This document shows, one piece after another, positions 8,089 to 16,055 of a stretch of 64,000 bases of DNA. Each line of letters begins with the position of its first letter. The stretch's first letter is position 1. A model generated the notes under the pieces. That model saw only the letters and a list, made by a program, of their open reading frames with translations. It ran no database searches and was not told the DNA's origin. A program made the translations under genes and the position numbers. Source of the stretch: DATHZQ01 sp963823505 (GTDB lineage: Bacteria; Actinomycetota; Acidimicrobiia; Spongiisociales; UBA5794); the NCBI GenBank assembly GCA_963823505.1, contig CAWGLY010000008.1, positions 248,001 to 312,000 on the forward strand, in the 5' to 3' direction.

Positions 8089-8116
8089 AGCATAGCTTTC
8101 GCGATCCAAAAGCCAA
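8089..8116 (-). promoter_or_regulatory. candidate sigma-70-type promoter of the LPxTG gene
   Basis: Read on the minus strand, TTGGCT (8116-8111) and TATGCT (8094-8089) are separated by 16 bases and lie about 90 bases before the GTG at 8002. Four of six and a good share of the -10 positions match consensus. The prediction is by eye only. Confidence 0.35.
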
Positions 8117-8157
8117 ATCACTCAGGCAAGACCTGGAAGCCGCGTTCTCGGGGCCGG

Positions 8158-10848
8158 CTATCGGACCAGGGGGTCGGCGAGGTCCGGATCGATGTCGAAG
8201 CGCTTGATGGCGTCCTGGACCAGGGGTGGCTCAACGGCGCCGCCACGGGCAAGCGCCGCCATAACGGCGACGACGATGTGGCCGGCGTCGATCTCGAAGA
8301 AACGTCGCAGCGCCTCACGGGTGTCGCTCCGCCCAAAGCCGTCGGTGCCAAGGGGTGTGAACTGTCCGGGCACCCACCGGGCCACCTGGTCGGGCACCGC
8401 CTTCATGTAGTCGGACACGGCAATCACCGGACCCTGGGCAGCGGCCAACGTACGGGTCACGTAGGGGATCAACCGGTCCCTGTCGGGGTGCAGACGATTC
8501 CACCGCTCCGCTTCGAGCGCCTGCTCGCGGAGTCGCTTGTAGGAGGTGGCACTGAAGAGATCCGCGCCGACGCCGTAGTGCTCGGCGAGGAAGAGCTGAG
8601 CCTGCCGAGCCGCGATGTGTGACGGTCCTGAGAACAGGATGGTGGCTTGGTGTGGCTGGTTGCCTGGTGCATCGGCCCACTTGTAGAGGCCTTGCAGGAT
8701 GCCCTCTTCAGCCCCGGCGGGTTTGGCCGGTTGCGAGTAGTTCTCGTTGTACAGGGTGAGGTAGTAGAAGATGTCCTCGTTGTCGACGTACATGCGGCGC
8801 AGGCCATCTTTGATGATCGTGGCCATCTCGTACGCAAAGGCTGGGTCGTAGGCCTTGCACACGGGTACCGTCGAAGCCAGCAGCAGGCTGTGGCCGTCCT
8901 GGTGTTGCAGACCTTCGCCGAGCAGGGTGGTGCGGCCCGCCGTTGCGCCGAGGAGAAACCCGCGGGCCCGGGCGTCGGCCGCCGACCAGATGAGGTCGCC
9001 CACCCGCTGGAATCCGAACATCGAGTAGAAGGTGTAGAAGGGCACCATGGGGACCCCGCGAGACGAATAGCTCGTCGCCGCGGCAATCCAGCTCGACATG
9101 GCTCCCGCCTCGGTGATGCCTTCTTCGAGGATCTGCCCCTGCTTGCTCTCCTTGTAGGACAGGAGGAGGTGATGATCGACCGGCTCGTAGAGTTGACCTT
9201 GCGAGGCGTAGATCTGGAGCTCCTTGAACAGGGCGTCCATGCCAAAGGTGCGGCCCTCGTCCGGGATGATGGGGACGACCCGGCTTCCGAAGTCTTCGTC
9301 TCTGGCGAGACTGCGGAGGAGCCTGGTGAAGGCGCCCGTCGTGGAGACTTCGTTGGCTCCCGAACCCGCATCGAATTCTTCGAAGACCTTGTCCGAGGGG
9401 GGCTTCAGCGGCCTCCTGATGTTGACGACGCGGCTCGGTACCGGCCCGTCGAGCGCCTTGCGGCGCTGCTTGAGGTATTGCACCTCGGGAGAATCGATCG
9501 GGGGCCGGTAGTAAGGCAGGTTGTCGCCGTCGTCGAGCGCATCGTCAGGGATCTCTTCCTGGAGCTCGAGTGCGTCTCTGAGGCCGAGGATCTGATCTTT
9601 GGTCAGCTTCTTGACTTGGTGGGTGGTGTTGCCGCCTTGGATCCCGGGTCCGAGCTGCCAGCCTTTGATGGTCTTGGCCAGAATCACCGTCGGCGCACCC
9701 ACCGTCTCGATCGCTGCTCGGTAGGCCGCATAGACCTTCTTGTAGTCGAGGCCGCCCCGGCGCAAGCTCCAGATCTGGTCGTCGGTCATGTGCTCGACCA
9801 GCGCCCGCAGCCGCGGGTCGGGCCCAAAGAAGTGCTGCCTGACGAAGGCTCCGTCCTCTGCCTTGAAGCGCTGGTACTCGCCGTCGACGGTTACATTCAT
9901 CTTGTTGACGAGAACGCCGTCGACATCGCGAGCAAGAAGCGGATCCCAGTTCGATCCCCAGATGACTTTGATGACATTCCACCCGGCGCCGCGGAAAACG
10001 GCCTCGAGCTCCTGAATGATCTTGCCGTTGCCTCGGACGGGCCCGTCGAGGCGTTGCAGGTTGCAGTTGATCACCCATGTGAGGTTGTCGAGCTTCTCGC
10101 GGGCTGCGAGTGAGATCGAGCCGAGCGTCTCCGGCTCGTCGGTTTCGCCGTCACCGATGAAGCACCAGACACGGGAGCCAGACGTGTCGTCGATGCGCCG
10201 GTTGTGCAGGTACTTCTGGAATCGTGCGTGATAGATCGAACTGATCGGGCCGAGACCCATCGAAACGGTGGGGTACTCCCAGAAGTCCGGCATGAGGCGG
10301 GGATGCGGGTAGCTGGAGAGCCCGCCGCCGATCTCTCGGCGGAACCGATCGAGGTCTTCCGCTTGCATCCGGTGCTCGAGGAAGGTCCTGGCGTAGATGC
10401 CGGGGGCCGCATGACCTTGGATGTAGAGGCTGTCACCGGGTGTGCCGTCGTCCTTTCCCCGGAAAAAGTGGTTGAACCCGACCTCGTACAACATCGCGGA
10501 CGAGGCGAAGGTGGAGAGGTGACCTCCGATGCCGTCTGCCGCCTTGTTCGCCTTGATCACCATGACGGCGGCGTTCCAGCGGATGAACCTCCGGATGCGG
10601 CTCTCCAGGTATTCGTCGCCGGGGAACCATGCCTCGTTCTCAGGAGGGATCGTGTTGATGTAGGGCGTCGAGATGGATGCGGGAACCCCGACGTTCTGCG
10701 AGCGAGCCCGCTCGATCAGCTTCGCCATGAGGAACTGGGCGCGTGCGTTCCCCTCCGAAGAGATGACGGTATCGAGGGACTCCAGCCACTCCCGAGTCTC
10801 TTCGGGGTCGGTGTCAGGCAACTGGTGTGTGAAGCCGTCAATGATCAT
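8158..10848 (-). CDS. aceE: pyruvate dehydrogenase E1 component, homodimeric type
   Basis: The 896-residue protein matches homodimeric PDH E1 throughout. It decarboxylates pyruvate with thiamine diphosphate and acetylates the lipoyl group of E2 in the pyruvate dehydrogenase complex. Visible signatures are the N-terminal DTDPEETREWLESL, the HLSTFASSAMLYEVGFNHFF and GDSLYIQGHAAPGIYART segments, the TPP motif GDGETDEPE with the following NCNLQRLDGPVRGN, and the C-terminal transketolase domain with AASDYMKA-like VSDYMKAVPDQVARWV and FGRSDTREALRRFFE. The ATG start fits the family's N-terminus. Actinobacteria commonly encode this enzyme apart from E2 and E3, as here. The gene is complete and monocistronic or led by a short upstream frame. 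Confidence 0.97.
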   Translation of the reverse strand: MIIDGFTHQLPDTDPEETREWLESLDTVISSEGNARAQFLMAKLIERARSQNVGVPASISTPYINTIPPENEAWFPGDEYLESRIRRFIRWNAAVMVIKANKAADGIGGHLSTFASSAMLYEVGFNHFFRGKDDGTPGDSLYIQGHAAPGIYARTFLEHRMQAEDLDRFRREIGGGLSSYPHPRLMPDFWEYPTVSMGLGPISSIYHARFQKYLHNRRIDDTSGSRVWCFIGDGETDEPETLGSISLAAREKLDNLTWVINCNLQRLDGPVRGNGKIIQELEAVFRGAGWNVIKVIWGSNWDPLLARDVDGVLVNKMNVTVDGEYQRFKAEDGAFVRQHFFGPDPRLRALVEHMTDDQIWSLRRGGLDYKKVYAAYRAAIETVGAPTVILAKTIKGWQLGPGIQGGNTTHQVKKLTKDQILGLRDALELQEEIPDDALDDGDNLPYYRPPIDSPEVQYLKQRRKALDGPVPSRVVNIRRPLKPPSDKVFEEFDAGSGANEVSTTGAFTRLLRSLARDEDFGSRVVPIIPDEGRTFGMDALFKELQIYASQGQLYEPVDHHLLLSYKESKQGQILEEGITEAGAMSSWIAAATSYSSRGVPMVPFYTFYSMFGFQRVGDLIWSAADARARGFLLGATAGRTTLLGEGLQHQDGHSLLLASTVPVCKAYDPAFAYEMATIIKDGLRRMYVDNEDIFYYLTLYNENYSQPAKPAGAEEGILQGLYKWADAPGNQPHQATILFSGPSHIAARQAQLFLAEHYGVGADLFSATSYKRLREQALEAERWNRLHPDRDRLIPYVTRTLAAAQGPVIAVSDYMKAVPDQVARWVPGQFTPLGTDGFGRSDTREALRRFFEIDAGHIVVAVMAALARGGAVEPPLVQDAIKRFDIDPDLADPLVR

Positions 10849-10887
10849 ATTGGCGTGCGTCTCCCCGAACCGTGGAACACGTCAAGC

Positions 10888-11112
10888 CTACCCGGTCCGT
10901 GTGGTTGCACTGAGACGCTCAGCCAGGTCCCCTGGCAGGACCGGCGCCCCGGACGGCTGGAGCAGACCGCATCTCTCGGCCCAGCCGACCGGTCCGGTCG
11001 GGCTCCTGGTGCGCCGGCCGCAGCTGCAGGCGAGGAAGTCCCGCAGAGCCGGCACGATGGGGTCGTTGGCAACTCGCCGGGCACCCGGTACGTTGCCGAC
11101 AACCGTCAGCAT
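10888..11112 (-). CDS. possible small hypothetical protein upstream of aceE
   Basis: An open frame of 74 codons starts at ATG 11112 and ends 40 bases before aceE. Its third codon positions are mostly G or C, but other frames here are also open, which is common at this GC content. No ribosome-binding site, known domain or signal peptide is visible; the predicted protein has a CSCGRR stretch. It may be a real leader gene or chance. Otherwise the 346-base divergent gap (10849-11194) must hold promoters for aceE and the surface-protein gene, which I cannot place. Confidence 0.22.
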   Translation of the reverse strand: MLTVVGNVPGARRVANDPIVPALRDFLACSCGRRTRSPTGPVGWAERCGLLQPSGAPVLPGDLAERLSATTRTG

Positions 11113-11194
11113 TGACCATGCGGTCGTGCTCGATATGGGGTATCGTTGACCCGGCTGTTCCGCTCAGCCAACGAGGTTCGGGAAAGCGGGGAAA

Positions 11195-12463
11195 GTGGCC
11201 ATGGTGGGAATTGCGGGTTCGCGAGTTTCGCTCGCGATGATGTCCTTTGTGCTCGCCGTCAGTGTTGGGTTCGTCGGCGTCCCGGAGGCGCTCGGAGCGG
11301 AAGACGATCCCATCATCGAATCGATTGCATTCGATATCGACGGCTTCCAGGATCTGTTGCTCGTCGAAGAGACGGATCGTCTTTTTGTCACGGGCGGCAA
11401 AGACGCTGACACGGTGCTCGTCGTCGACCTCGACGGCAACGAGATCTCTCGTACGACCGGGCTCGACGGGGTCCGCCAGATGGCCTACGACCCGACGCGT
11501 GATCTCGTGTGGGTTGCGACGGCCGACGATCCCGGCGTCATCGGGTTTGACGGCGCCACCGGAACCAAGGAGACGGAGCTCATGCTGCCTGCGGCGATGT
11601 GCCCCTCAGCAGTTGCGCTGGCGGGTGGCGCCGACGGCAACCCGGGCAACGAGCTGCTCGTCGTTGCCAGCGAGTGCAATGGGCAGCTGGTCGTCGTCGA
11701 CTTGGGCGATGAGTCGTGGACGGTCTTCAGCGGCGAGGACTACTACTCCGGCGTCATCGAGGTGGCGTCCTCGCCTCCGCCGGAGCAGAGCAGCAGGGTT
11801 GTCATCCTCACCGACGACTCGCTCAACGTGGTGAATGTCCAGGACAATCCGCCCAATCTCATAAAGTCTGTGGCCGTGACCGCAACTTCGCTGGCGACAT
11901 CCTCTGCCGGGTCGCGGCGGGTGGCGCTGGGGTCGGCGTCGGGGGTCGAGATCCGTACGTATCCCGGCCTCGATCTGACCGACTCGTTCAGTCTCGGGGA
12001 GGCAAACGTCGCACTGGATTGGACGACGCAGCCCGCCGTGGTCGCCGTCGACAATGTGGAAGTCCTGGGGCTCAAGCCGTCAGCCGCCGGACCGTTCTGG
12101 ACCTTCCCCGTCGCACCCGCTGTACCGTTCGAGAACGGGATCCAGTCGCACTCGGATGGCCGCCTCTACATCGTGGCCGAACTCCCGCCCCCACCAGACG
12201 GCGGGGCGGTGGCGGTGGCGGTGGCGGTGGCGGTGGTATCGGCGTCATCGTGCCTGAAGAGGGGGAGAATCCCGCAAACGTCTCGGGTACCGTCGGCGCG
12301 CTGGCTCCGGTGGCTCCCGGCCACAAGCCCGCGACATTGGAAGTGCGGTTGTTCAACGACGCATATGAGTTGGTGGCGGTCGACGAGGTTCCCTACAGCC
12401 AGGGGACCTACAGCTTCGGCACCGTCCAGCCGGGGGATTATCACCTGGAGTTCTGGACCTTGA
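11195..12463 (+). CDS. secreted beta-propeller/SLH-like surface protein, N-terminal part (frameshifted at about 12204)
   Basis: The gene begins with GTG at 11195 or ATG at 11201 and encodes a signal peptide (residues 1-35, ending EALGAED). About 300 residues of YVTN-like beta-propeller sequence follow, with repeated LVVDLDGNEI and DLVWVATADDPGVIGFDG blades. The natural reading ends in a proline-rich linker (PPPPDGG). There the frame enters the GGCGGT repeat and reads Ala-Val, then an unrelated tail, until 12463. Adding one G to the GGGG at 12201 gives a continuous polyglycine linker into the next segment, so this and the following entry are one gene, 11195-13125. The break is either an assembly indel or a phase-variable length change. 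Confidence 0.75.
   Translation: MAMVGIAGSRVSLAMMSFVLAVSVGFVGVPEALGAEDDPIIESIAFDIDGFQDLLLVEETDRLFVTGGKDADTVLVVDLDGNEISRTTGLDGVRQMAYDPTRDLVWVATADDPGVIGFDGATGTKETELMLPAAMCPSAVALAGGADGNPGNELLVVASECNGQLVVVDLGDESWTVFSGEDYYSGVIEVASSPPPEQSSRVVILTDDSLNVVNVQDNPPNLIKSVAVTATSLATSSAGSRRVALGSASGVEIRTYPGLDLTDSFSLGEANVALDWTTQPAVVAVDNVEVLGLKPSAAGPFWTFPVAPAVPFENGIQSHSDGRLYIVAELPPPPDGGAVAVAVAVAVVSASSCLKRGRIPQTSRVPSARWLRWLPATSPRHWKCGCSTTHMSWWRSTRFPTARGPTASAPSSRGIITWSSGP
12205..12234 (+). repeat. hexanucleotide tandem repeat (GGCGGT)x5 encoding Gly-Gly
   Basis: Five perfect copies of GGCGGT encode the polyglycine linker of the propeller/SLH-like protein. The GGGG tract just upstream is where the reading frame is lost. 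Confidence 0.9.
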
Positions 12464-13125
12464 GTGGGGGCGAGATCGAGGGTTTCTTTCCGGAGCGGTA
12501 CAAAGCCCTCCCGCTGCTGTCCACGAAGGCGGCCAGTGTGCTCGATCTCGACTCGGATGAGTCGGCGACCATCAACGCCTCGCTGAGGCCTCTCTACTAC
12601 GACATGTTCTCAACGGTGTTCGAGGCCGACATCTTGTGGATGGGGTCGACGGGCATCACGAAGGGCTGCAACCCACCGCTCAACACGAACTACTGCCCGG
12701 ACAACAAGGTGACGAGGGGCCAGATGGCGGCGTTCTTGTCCCGTGCGCTCAATCTGCCGGCGGGCCAGGGCATCGACTTCGTCGACGACAACAACTCCGT
12801 GTTCGAAGCCGATATCGAGAAGCTGGCATTCGCCGGGATCACGAAGGGCTGCAACCCCCCGAAGAACGACAGGTTCTGCCCCGACGCCAACGTGACGAGG
12901 GGCCAGATGGCGGCGTTCTTGTCCCGTGCGTTGGATCTGCCGGCGGGGCCAACGACCGACTTCGTCGACGACAACGGCTCCGTGTTCGAGGCGGACATCG
13001 AGAAGCTGGCATTCGCCGGGATCACGAAGGGCTGCAACCCCCCGAAGAACGACAGGTTCTGCCCCGACGCACCCGTGACCCGCGGCCAGATGTCAGCCTT
13101 TCTCCACCGCTCCCCTCTGGGCTGA
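12205..13125 (+). CDS. secreted beta-propeller/SLH-like surface protein, C-terminal part
   Basis: This is the continuation of the preceding gene in the -1 frame. After the polyglycine linker comes an 80-residue beta-sandwich of the carboxypeptidase-regulatory kind (VSGTVGALAPV...LEVRLFND...YSFGTVQPGDYHLEF). Three tandem repeats of about 50 residues follow, each VFEADI..LA..GITKGCNPP.N..CPD..VTRGQMAAFLSRAL. These SLH-like repeats are common on surface proteins of Acidimicrobiia and their relatives and are thought to hold the protein on the cell envelope. Two of the repeats are nearly identical at DNA level. The gene ends with HRSPLG just before the tRNA-Glu gene. It has no start of its own; expression needs the frame to be restored. 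Confidence 0.75.
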   Translation, partial: GGGGGGGGGGGIGVIVPEEGENPANVSGTVGALAPVAPGHKPATLEVRLFNDAYELVAVDEVPYSQGTYSFGTVQPGDYHLEFWTLSGGEIEGFFPERYKALPLLSTKAASVLDLDSDESATINASLRPLYYDMFSTVFEADILWMGSTGITKGCNPPLNTNYCPDNKVTRGQMAAFLSRALNLPAGQGIDFVDDNNSVFEADIEKLAFAGITKGCNPPKNDRFCPDANVTRGQMAAFLSRALDLPAGPTTDFVDDNGSVFEADIEKLAFAGITKGCNPPKNDRFCPDAPVTRGQMSAFLHRSPLG

Positions 13126-13161
13126 GCACGGCCCATGGGTCTCCCCCAGGCAGCCGCGGTG

Positions 13162-13237
13162 TGGTGGCCCCGACGGGATTCGAACCCACGTTGCCGGCTT
13201 GAAAGGCCGGAGTCCTAGACCGCTGGACGACGGGGCC
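13162..13237 (-). tRNA. tRNA-Glu (anticodon TTC)
   Basis: Read on the minus strand, the acceptor stem is GGCCCCG paired with CGGGGCC, the D-arm contains AGCGGTCTAGGA, and the anticodon loop CTTTCAA lies in a CCGGC/GCCGG stem. The T-loop GGTTCGAATCC is canonical. The 3' CCA is encoded (13164-13162). The anticodon TTC reads GAA and GAG. Confidence 0.95.
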
Positions 13238-13291
13238 GCGGCGAGCAGATGGTAGACCGCAGTGTGGACGGCCGGGCTGCGGAGCATGCCG

Positions 13292-14197
13292 TCAGGATCG
13301 GAAGCGGTCGAACGGCTCGGAATGGATGCCGGCGCTGTCGAGGAGGTCTTCCAGTGCACCTATGGCGTCCGCAGCGTCAACCGGCTGTTCCGCCAGCGCA
13401 GCGAGCGGGTCGGTCCCGAGCCGCCCATCGACGTCGCAAAGTCGGACACCGTCCGGTGCCACTTCGTCGAGTTCCTCCCATGTGACCGGAGTTGCCACGG
13501 GCGCATGCGGGCGCGGTCGCAGCGACCAGGCGCAGACGCTGGTCGCCCCCGGCGTGTTGCGCAGCCAGTCGAGGAAGACTCGACCGCGGCGGTTCTCCTT
13601 GCGGAACTCCGTCGTGAGGTGATCGGGATGCGCCTCGGCGAGCAGGACGGCGGCACCCTGCATCGCCGAGGCGACACGACCGGCGTCGCTGTCGGGTCGT
13701 ATCGGCGCAACAACGTGGTAGCCCTTGGAGCCGGTGGCGAGGGGCACCGACGGGAGTCCGAGCTCATCGAAGAGCTGGCGCACGATGCGGGCCGCATCGC
13801 GCACCCCTCGAAGATCGTGTTCCGGTGGATCGAGGTCGAACACGATCCGGTCTGGGTTGCCGTCGTCCTCGACCCGACTCGCCCAGACGTGGAAGGTGAT
13901 GGTTCCCTGATTGGCCAGGTAGGCAATGTCTGGAGCATCCCGAACCACCGGGTAGACCGTGGTCCCGCCCTTCTTGGGAACGCTGAAGCGCTCGATCGAG
14001 GGTGGATAGTGCTGCGGGGTGTTCTTCTGCATGAACCCACCGGCGCCGATTCCCTTCGGGAACCGTTGGAGAGTGAGGGGGCGGCCTGCGATATGGGGGA
14101 GCATGCGTTCCCCAACCTCGAGGTAGTAGCCGACGACGTCGCCCTTCGTGATGGGGCCGTCGGGGAACACCACCCTGTCCGCATTCGAGATCTGCAT
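13292..14197 (-). CDS. stand-alone LigD-type polymerase (archaeo-eukaryotic primase superfamily, non-homologous end joining)
   Basis: A 301-residue polymerase domain like that of DNA ligase D, which fills gaps with preferably ribonucleotides during Ku-dependent end joining. The catalytic Asp pair is in VFDLDPP. The family block GGFMQKNTP, TTVYPVVRDAPDIAYLANQGTITFHVWASR, and SKGYHVV are all present, as are EFRKENRRGRVFLDWLRN and ATPVTWEEL. The ligase and phosphoesterase domains of full LigD are absent, as is typical of split actinobacterial sets. Neither Ku nor a ligase is in the window. The ATG is supported by the family start MQISNADRVVFP. The gene is divergent from the acylphosphatase gene. 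Confidence 0.92.
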   Translation of the reverse strand: MQISNADRVVFPDGPITKGDVVGYYLEVGERMLPHIAGRPLTLQRFPKGIGAGGFMQKNTPQHYPPSIERFSVPKKGGTTVYPVVRDAPDIAYLANQGTITFHVWASRVEDDGNPDRIVFDLDPPEHDLRGVRDAARIVRQLFDELGLPSVPLATGSKGYHVVAPIRPDSDAGRVASAMQGAAVLLAEAHPDHLTTEFRKENRRGRVFLDWLRNTPGATSVCAWSLRPRPHAPVATPVTWEELDEVAPDGVRLCDVDGRLGTDPLAALAEQPVDAADAIGALEDLLDSAGIHSEPFDRFRS

Positions 14198-14237
14198 GGC
14201 CTCTCATTCAACACGAGTCAGGGATACCCTGGCGGCT

Positions 14238-14531
14238 ATGGCGCAGTTGGATCATGCCCCAAAGGGTCTCGACGCCGTCGTCGAGGGTCGAGTCCAGGGT
14301 GTCGGCTTTCGTTGGTCGACGCGCCGGGAGGCGGAGCGGCTCGGGCTCGTCGGCACGGTCCGGAATCGGTCGGATGGTGCCGTTGTCGTTGCCGCCGAGG
14401 GGAGGATCTCGCACCTCGAGGCGTTCGTGGAGTGGCTGGCGGTCGGCCCGCCGGCAGCGTCGGTGAGCAGCTGTCATGTCACGTGGCGTGAGGCGCGAGG
14501 GCTATCACGTCGATTCGAGGTGGTTGGCTAG
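14238..14531 (+). CDS. acylphosphatase
   Basis: A 97-residue protein of the acylphosphatase fold, which hydrolyses acyl phosphates. The signature GRVQGVGFRW carries the substrate-binding Arg, and the catalytic Asn is in VRNRSDGAVVV. An EG...LEAFVEWL segment follows, as in the family. The ATG at 14238 gives the usual length. The gene's end overlaps by four bases the convergent hypothetical gene. Confidence 0.9.
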   Translation: MAQLDHAPKGLDAVVEGRVQGVGFRWSTRREAERLGLVGTVRNRSDGAVVVAAEGRISHLEAFVEWLAVGPPAASVSSCHVTWREARGLSRRFEVVG

Positions 14532-14983
14532 AGCCGGGCAATGATGCCGCCGTCCTTGTCCATGACGGCGATTGCGTCGTCGCCGCACAGCTCGGCGAGG
14601 TGAACGGCGCCGGATACGCCCGAGAACTCCGCTGAGGCAAGGCTTCCGGCCGGGACGAGGATGGGCAGGTCGACGGTGAACAACGTGCTGCGATCAACCG
14701 TCTCGACGACGACGTCGCCGTCGACGCGCTTGGTCGCATCCGTGACAGGGAGCCCGGCCACGCACGGGATTCCCAGCGCCGCCATTCCCCGCACCCTGTC
14801 GAGTTCGTGCCGGCCGCGGACGAACGCAACGGCCGTGGTGCCCTCGCCCAGGGCATCGAGCAGCGCAACCAGATCGACCCGGTCGACGATGACATCGCTG
14901 CAGAGAACCACAGCCATACGAACCTCACCGAGCCTGAGAGAATCCCGCTCGAGTGTCAGTACGGTGGTGCTCACCACCCGCAC
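14528..14983 (-). CDS. hypothetical protein
   Basis: A 151-residue soluble protein that I do not recognise. It alternates predicted strands and helices (MAVVLCSDVIVDRVDLVALLDAL, TAVAFVRGRHELDRVRGMAALGIPCVAGLPV) and ends with AIAVMDKDGGIIARL. There is no signal peptide or membrane helix. The start is GTG at 14983, with GTG alternatives at 14977 and 14974; none has a clear ribosome-binding site. Codon use is like that of its neighbours. It is divergent from ispD, 42 bases away, and convergent with the acylphosphatase gene. Confidence 0.6.
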   Translation of the reverse strand: MRVVSTTVLTLERDSLRLGEVRMAVVLCSDVIVDRVDLVALLDALGEGTTAVAFVRGRHELDRVRGMAALGIPCVAGLPVTDATKRVDGDVVVETVDRSTLFTVDLPILVPAGSLASAEFSGVSGAVHLAELCGDDAIAVMDKDGGIIARL

Positions 14984-15025
14984 CTTACGACCGCCGCAGC
15001 GGTCCTATCCCCGTGAGGAGAGTGA

Positions 15026-15763
15026 ATGACCAAGTCGTCGCGTAGGGGATCGGCCGTCGCGATTGTGCTCGCCGGTGGGAGCGGGAGCCGGTCCGGTCGT
15101 CCGTTCAACAAGGTCTATCAGACGGTCCGCGATGTACCACTCCTCAGCTACAGCTTGATGGCATTCGAGGCGGCGCCCGGGATCTCGGATGTGATCGTGG
15201 TGGCGCGGAACGGCGAGCAGACCGTGGCTCGTGGTGCGATCGAGAGTGCCGGATCGACGAAGGTGCGGCATATCGTCGGCGGCGGCTCCGATCGACATGG
15301 CAGCGAGATGGCCGGACTGGACGCACTTGCACGCCTCGCGTCGCTTCCGACTGTGGTCGCCATCCACGACGGCGCACGACCTTTCGTCACCGCAGATTTG
15401 ATCGAGCGTTTGCTGGATGCTGCCCTGGCGAGCGGCGGCGCTCTGCCCGGTGTTGCGATCGACGAACCCGTGCTCTCCGTGGCGGCCGTGGGCGGGGGGC
15501 GACTGCTCCGCCATCCGCTGGTGAGAGTCCAGACGCCGCAGGTGTTTCTGACACCGTTGCTCGTCGACGCGTATGAAAAGGCCACCCGCGATGGTTTCAG
15601 CGGGGTTGACACCGCCGAGACCGTGAGCCGGTATTCCTCGACCCCGGTCGTGGTTGTGGCGGCGGACCCGCGCAACATGAAGGTGACGTTCCCCGCCGAT
15701 TTTGCTCGCGCACATACCCTCGCAGCCGATTGGCGACCGGCGCGTTGGAACAAGGCCTCTTGA
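15026..15763 (+). CDS. ispD: 2-C-methyl-D-erythritol 4-phosphate cytidylyltransferase
   Basis: This enzyme makes 4-diphosphocytidyl-methylerythritol from MEP and CTP, the third step of the MEP isoprenoid pathway. The nucleotide-binding loop LAGGSGSRSGRPFNKVY has the Arg and Lys expected for IspD, and RHGSEMAGLDAL, VVAIHDGARPFV, RVQTPQVF, DTAETV and MKVTFPADF follow in order. The length, 245 residues, is normal. GAGGAG sits just before the ATG. dxs, the first enzyme of the same pathway, is encoded about 2.6 kb away on the other strand; ispF is not adjacent. Confidence 0.93.
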   Translation: MTKSSRRGSAVAIVLAGGSGSRSGRPFNKVYQTVRDVPLLSYSLMAFEAAPGISDVIVVARNGEQTVARGAIESAGSTKVRHIVGGGSDRHGSEMAGLDALARLASLPTVVAIHDGARPFVTADLIERLLDAALASGGALPGVAIDEPVLSVAAVGGGRLLRHPLVRVQTPQVFLTPLLVDAYEKATRDGFSGVDTAETVSRYSSTPVVVVAADPRNMKVTFPADFARAHTLAADWRPARWNKAS

Positions 15764-15842
15764 GCCCCTCACCTCCCAGCATGGCGGCGTAGAACCCGCC
15801 GATTGAGGTTGGTCAGACGGGCCGGTCGACGGGGCGCATGAT

Positions 15843-15860
15843 TACTGGAGGTTGGTCATG
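15843..15860 (+). repeat. first copy of a duplicated ribosome-binding-site/start leader
   Basis: The string CTGGAGGTTGGTCATG here is repeated almost exactly as CTGGAGGTTGGTTATG at 16043-16058, where it serves the secreted-protein gene. The first copy could start a short upstream peptide: its ATG (15858) is in frame with the gene and open to it, but the stretch between contains a terminator-like hairpin. The rest of 15764-16055 shows no other gene. Confidence 0.45.
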
Positions 15861-15980
15861 AGCGCCCAGCCGCCGGGCCGCTGCGTCGAAGCGGGGGTAT
15901 TGCGCCTCGACGTCTCCCAGTGTTTGTCGCACGCGGGAATCGAGTTCTCGGTATCTCTCCCTTGGAGGCCTTCTTTTCGC

Positions 15981-16010
15981 GTTCTCCAGATTTCTGAGAA
16001 CTTTTTCTTC
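15981..16010 (+). terminator. terminator-like hairpin with T-tract (possible attenuator)
   Basis: The arms GTTCTC (15981-15986) and GAGAAC (15996-16001) form a stem that is followed by TTTTTCTTCT. This is a classic rho-independent shape and is rare in this GC-rich window. It stands 46 bases before the start of the secreted-protein gene, so it may end ispD transcripts or act as an attenuator. Confidence 0.6.
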
Positions 16011-16055
16011 TCTCGGGACAAACACGCGGGTACGCAAAACCCCTGGAGGTTGGTT

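Noticed and set aside
12190..12240. programmed -1 ribosomal frameshift joining the two parts of the surface protein
   Set aside because: There is no good heptamer slippery site or downstream structure, and similar breaks occur elsewhere in the window, so an indel is simpler.
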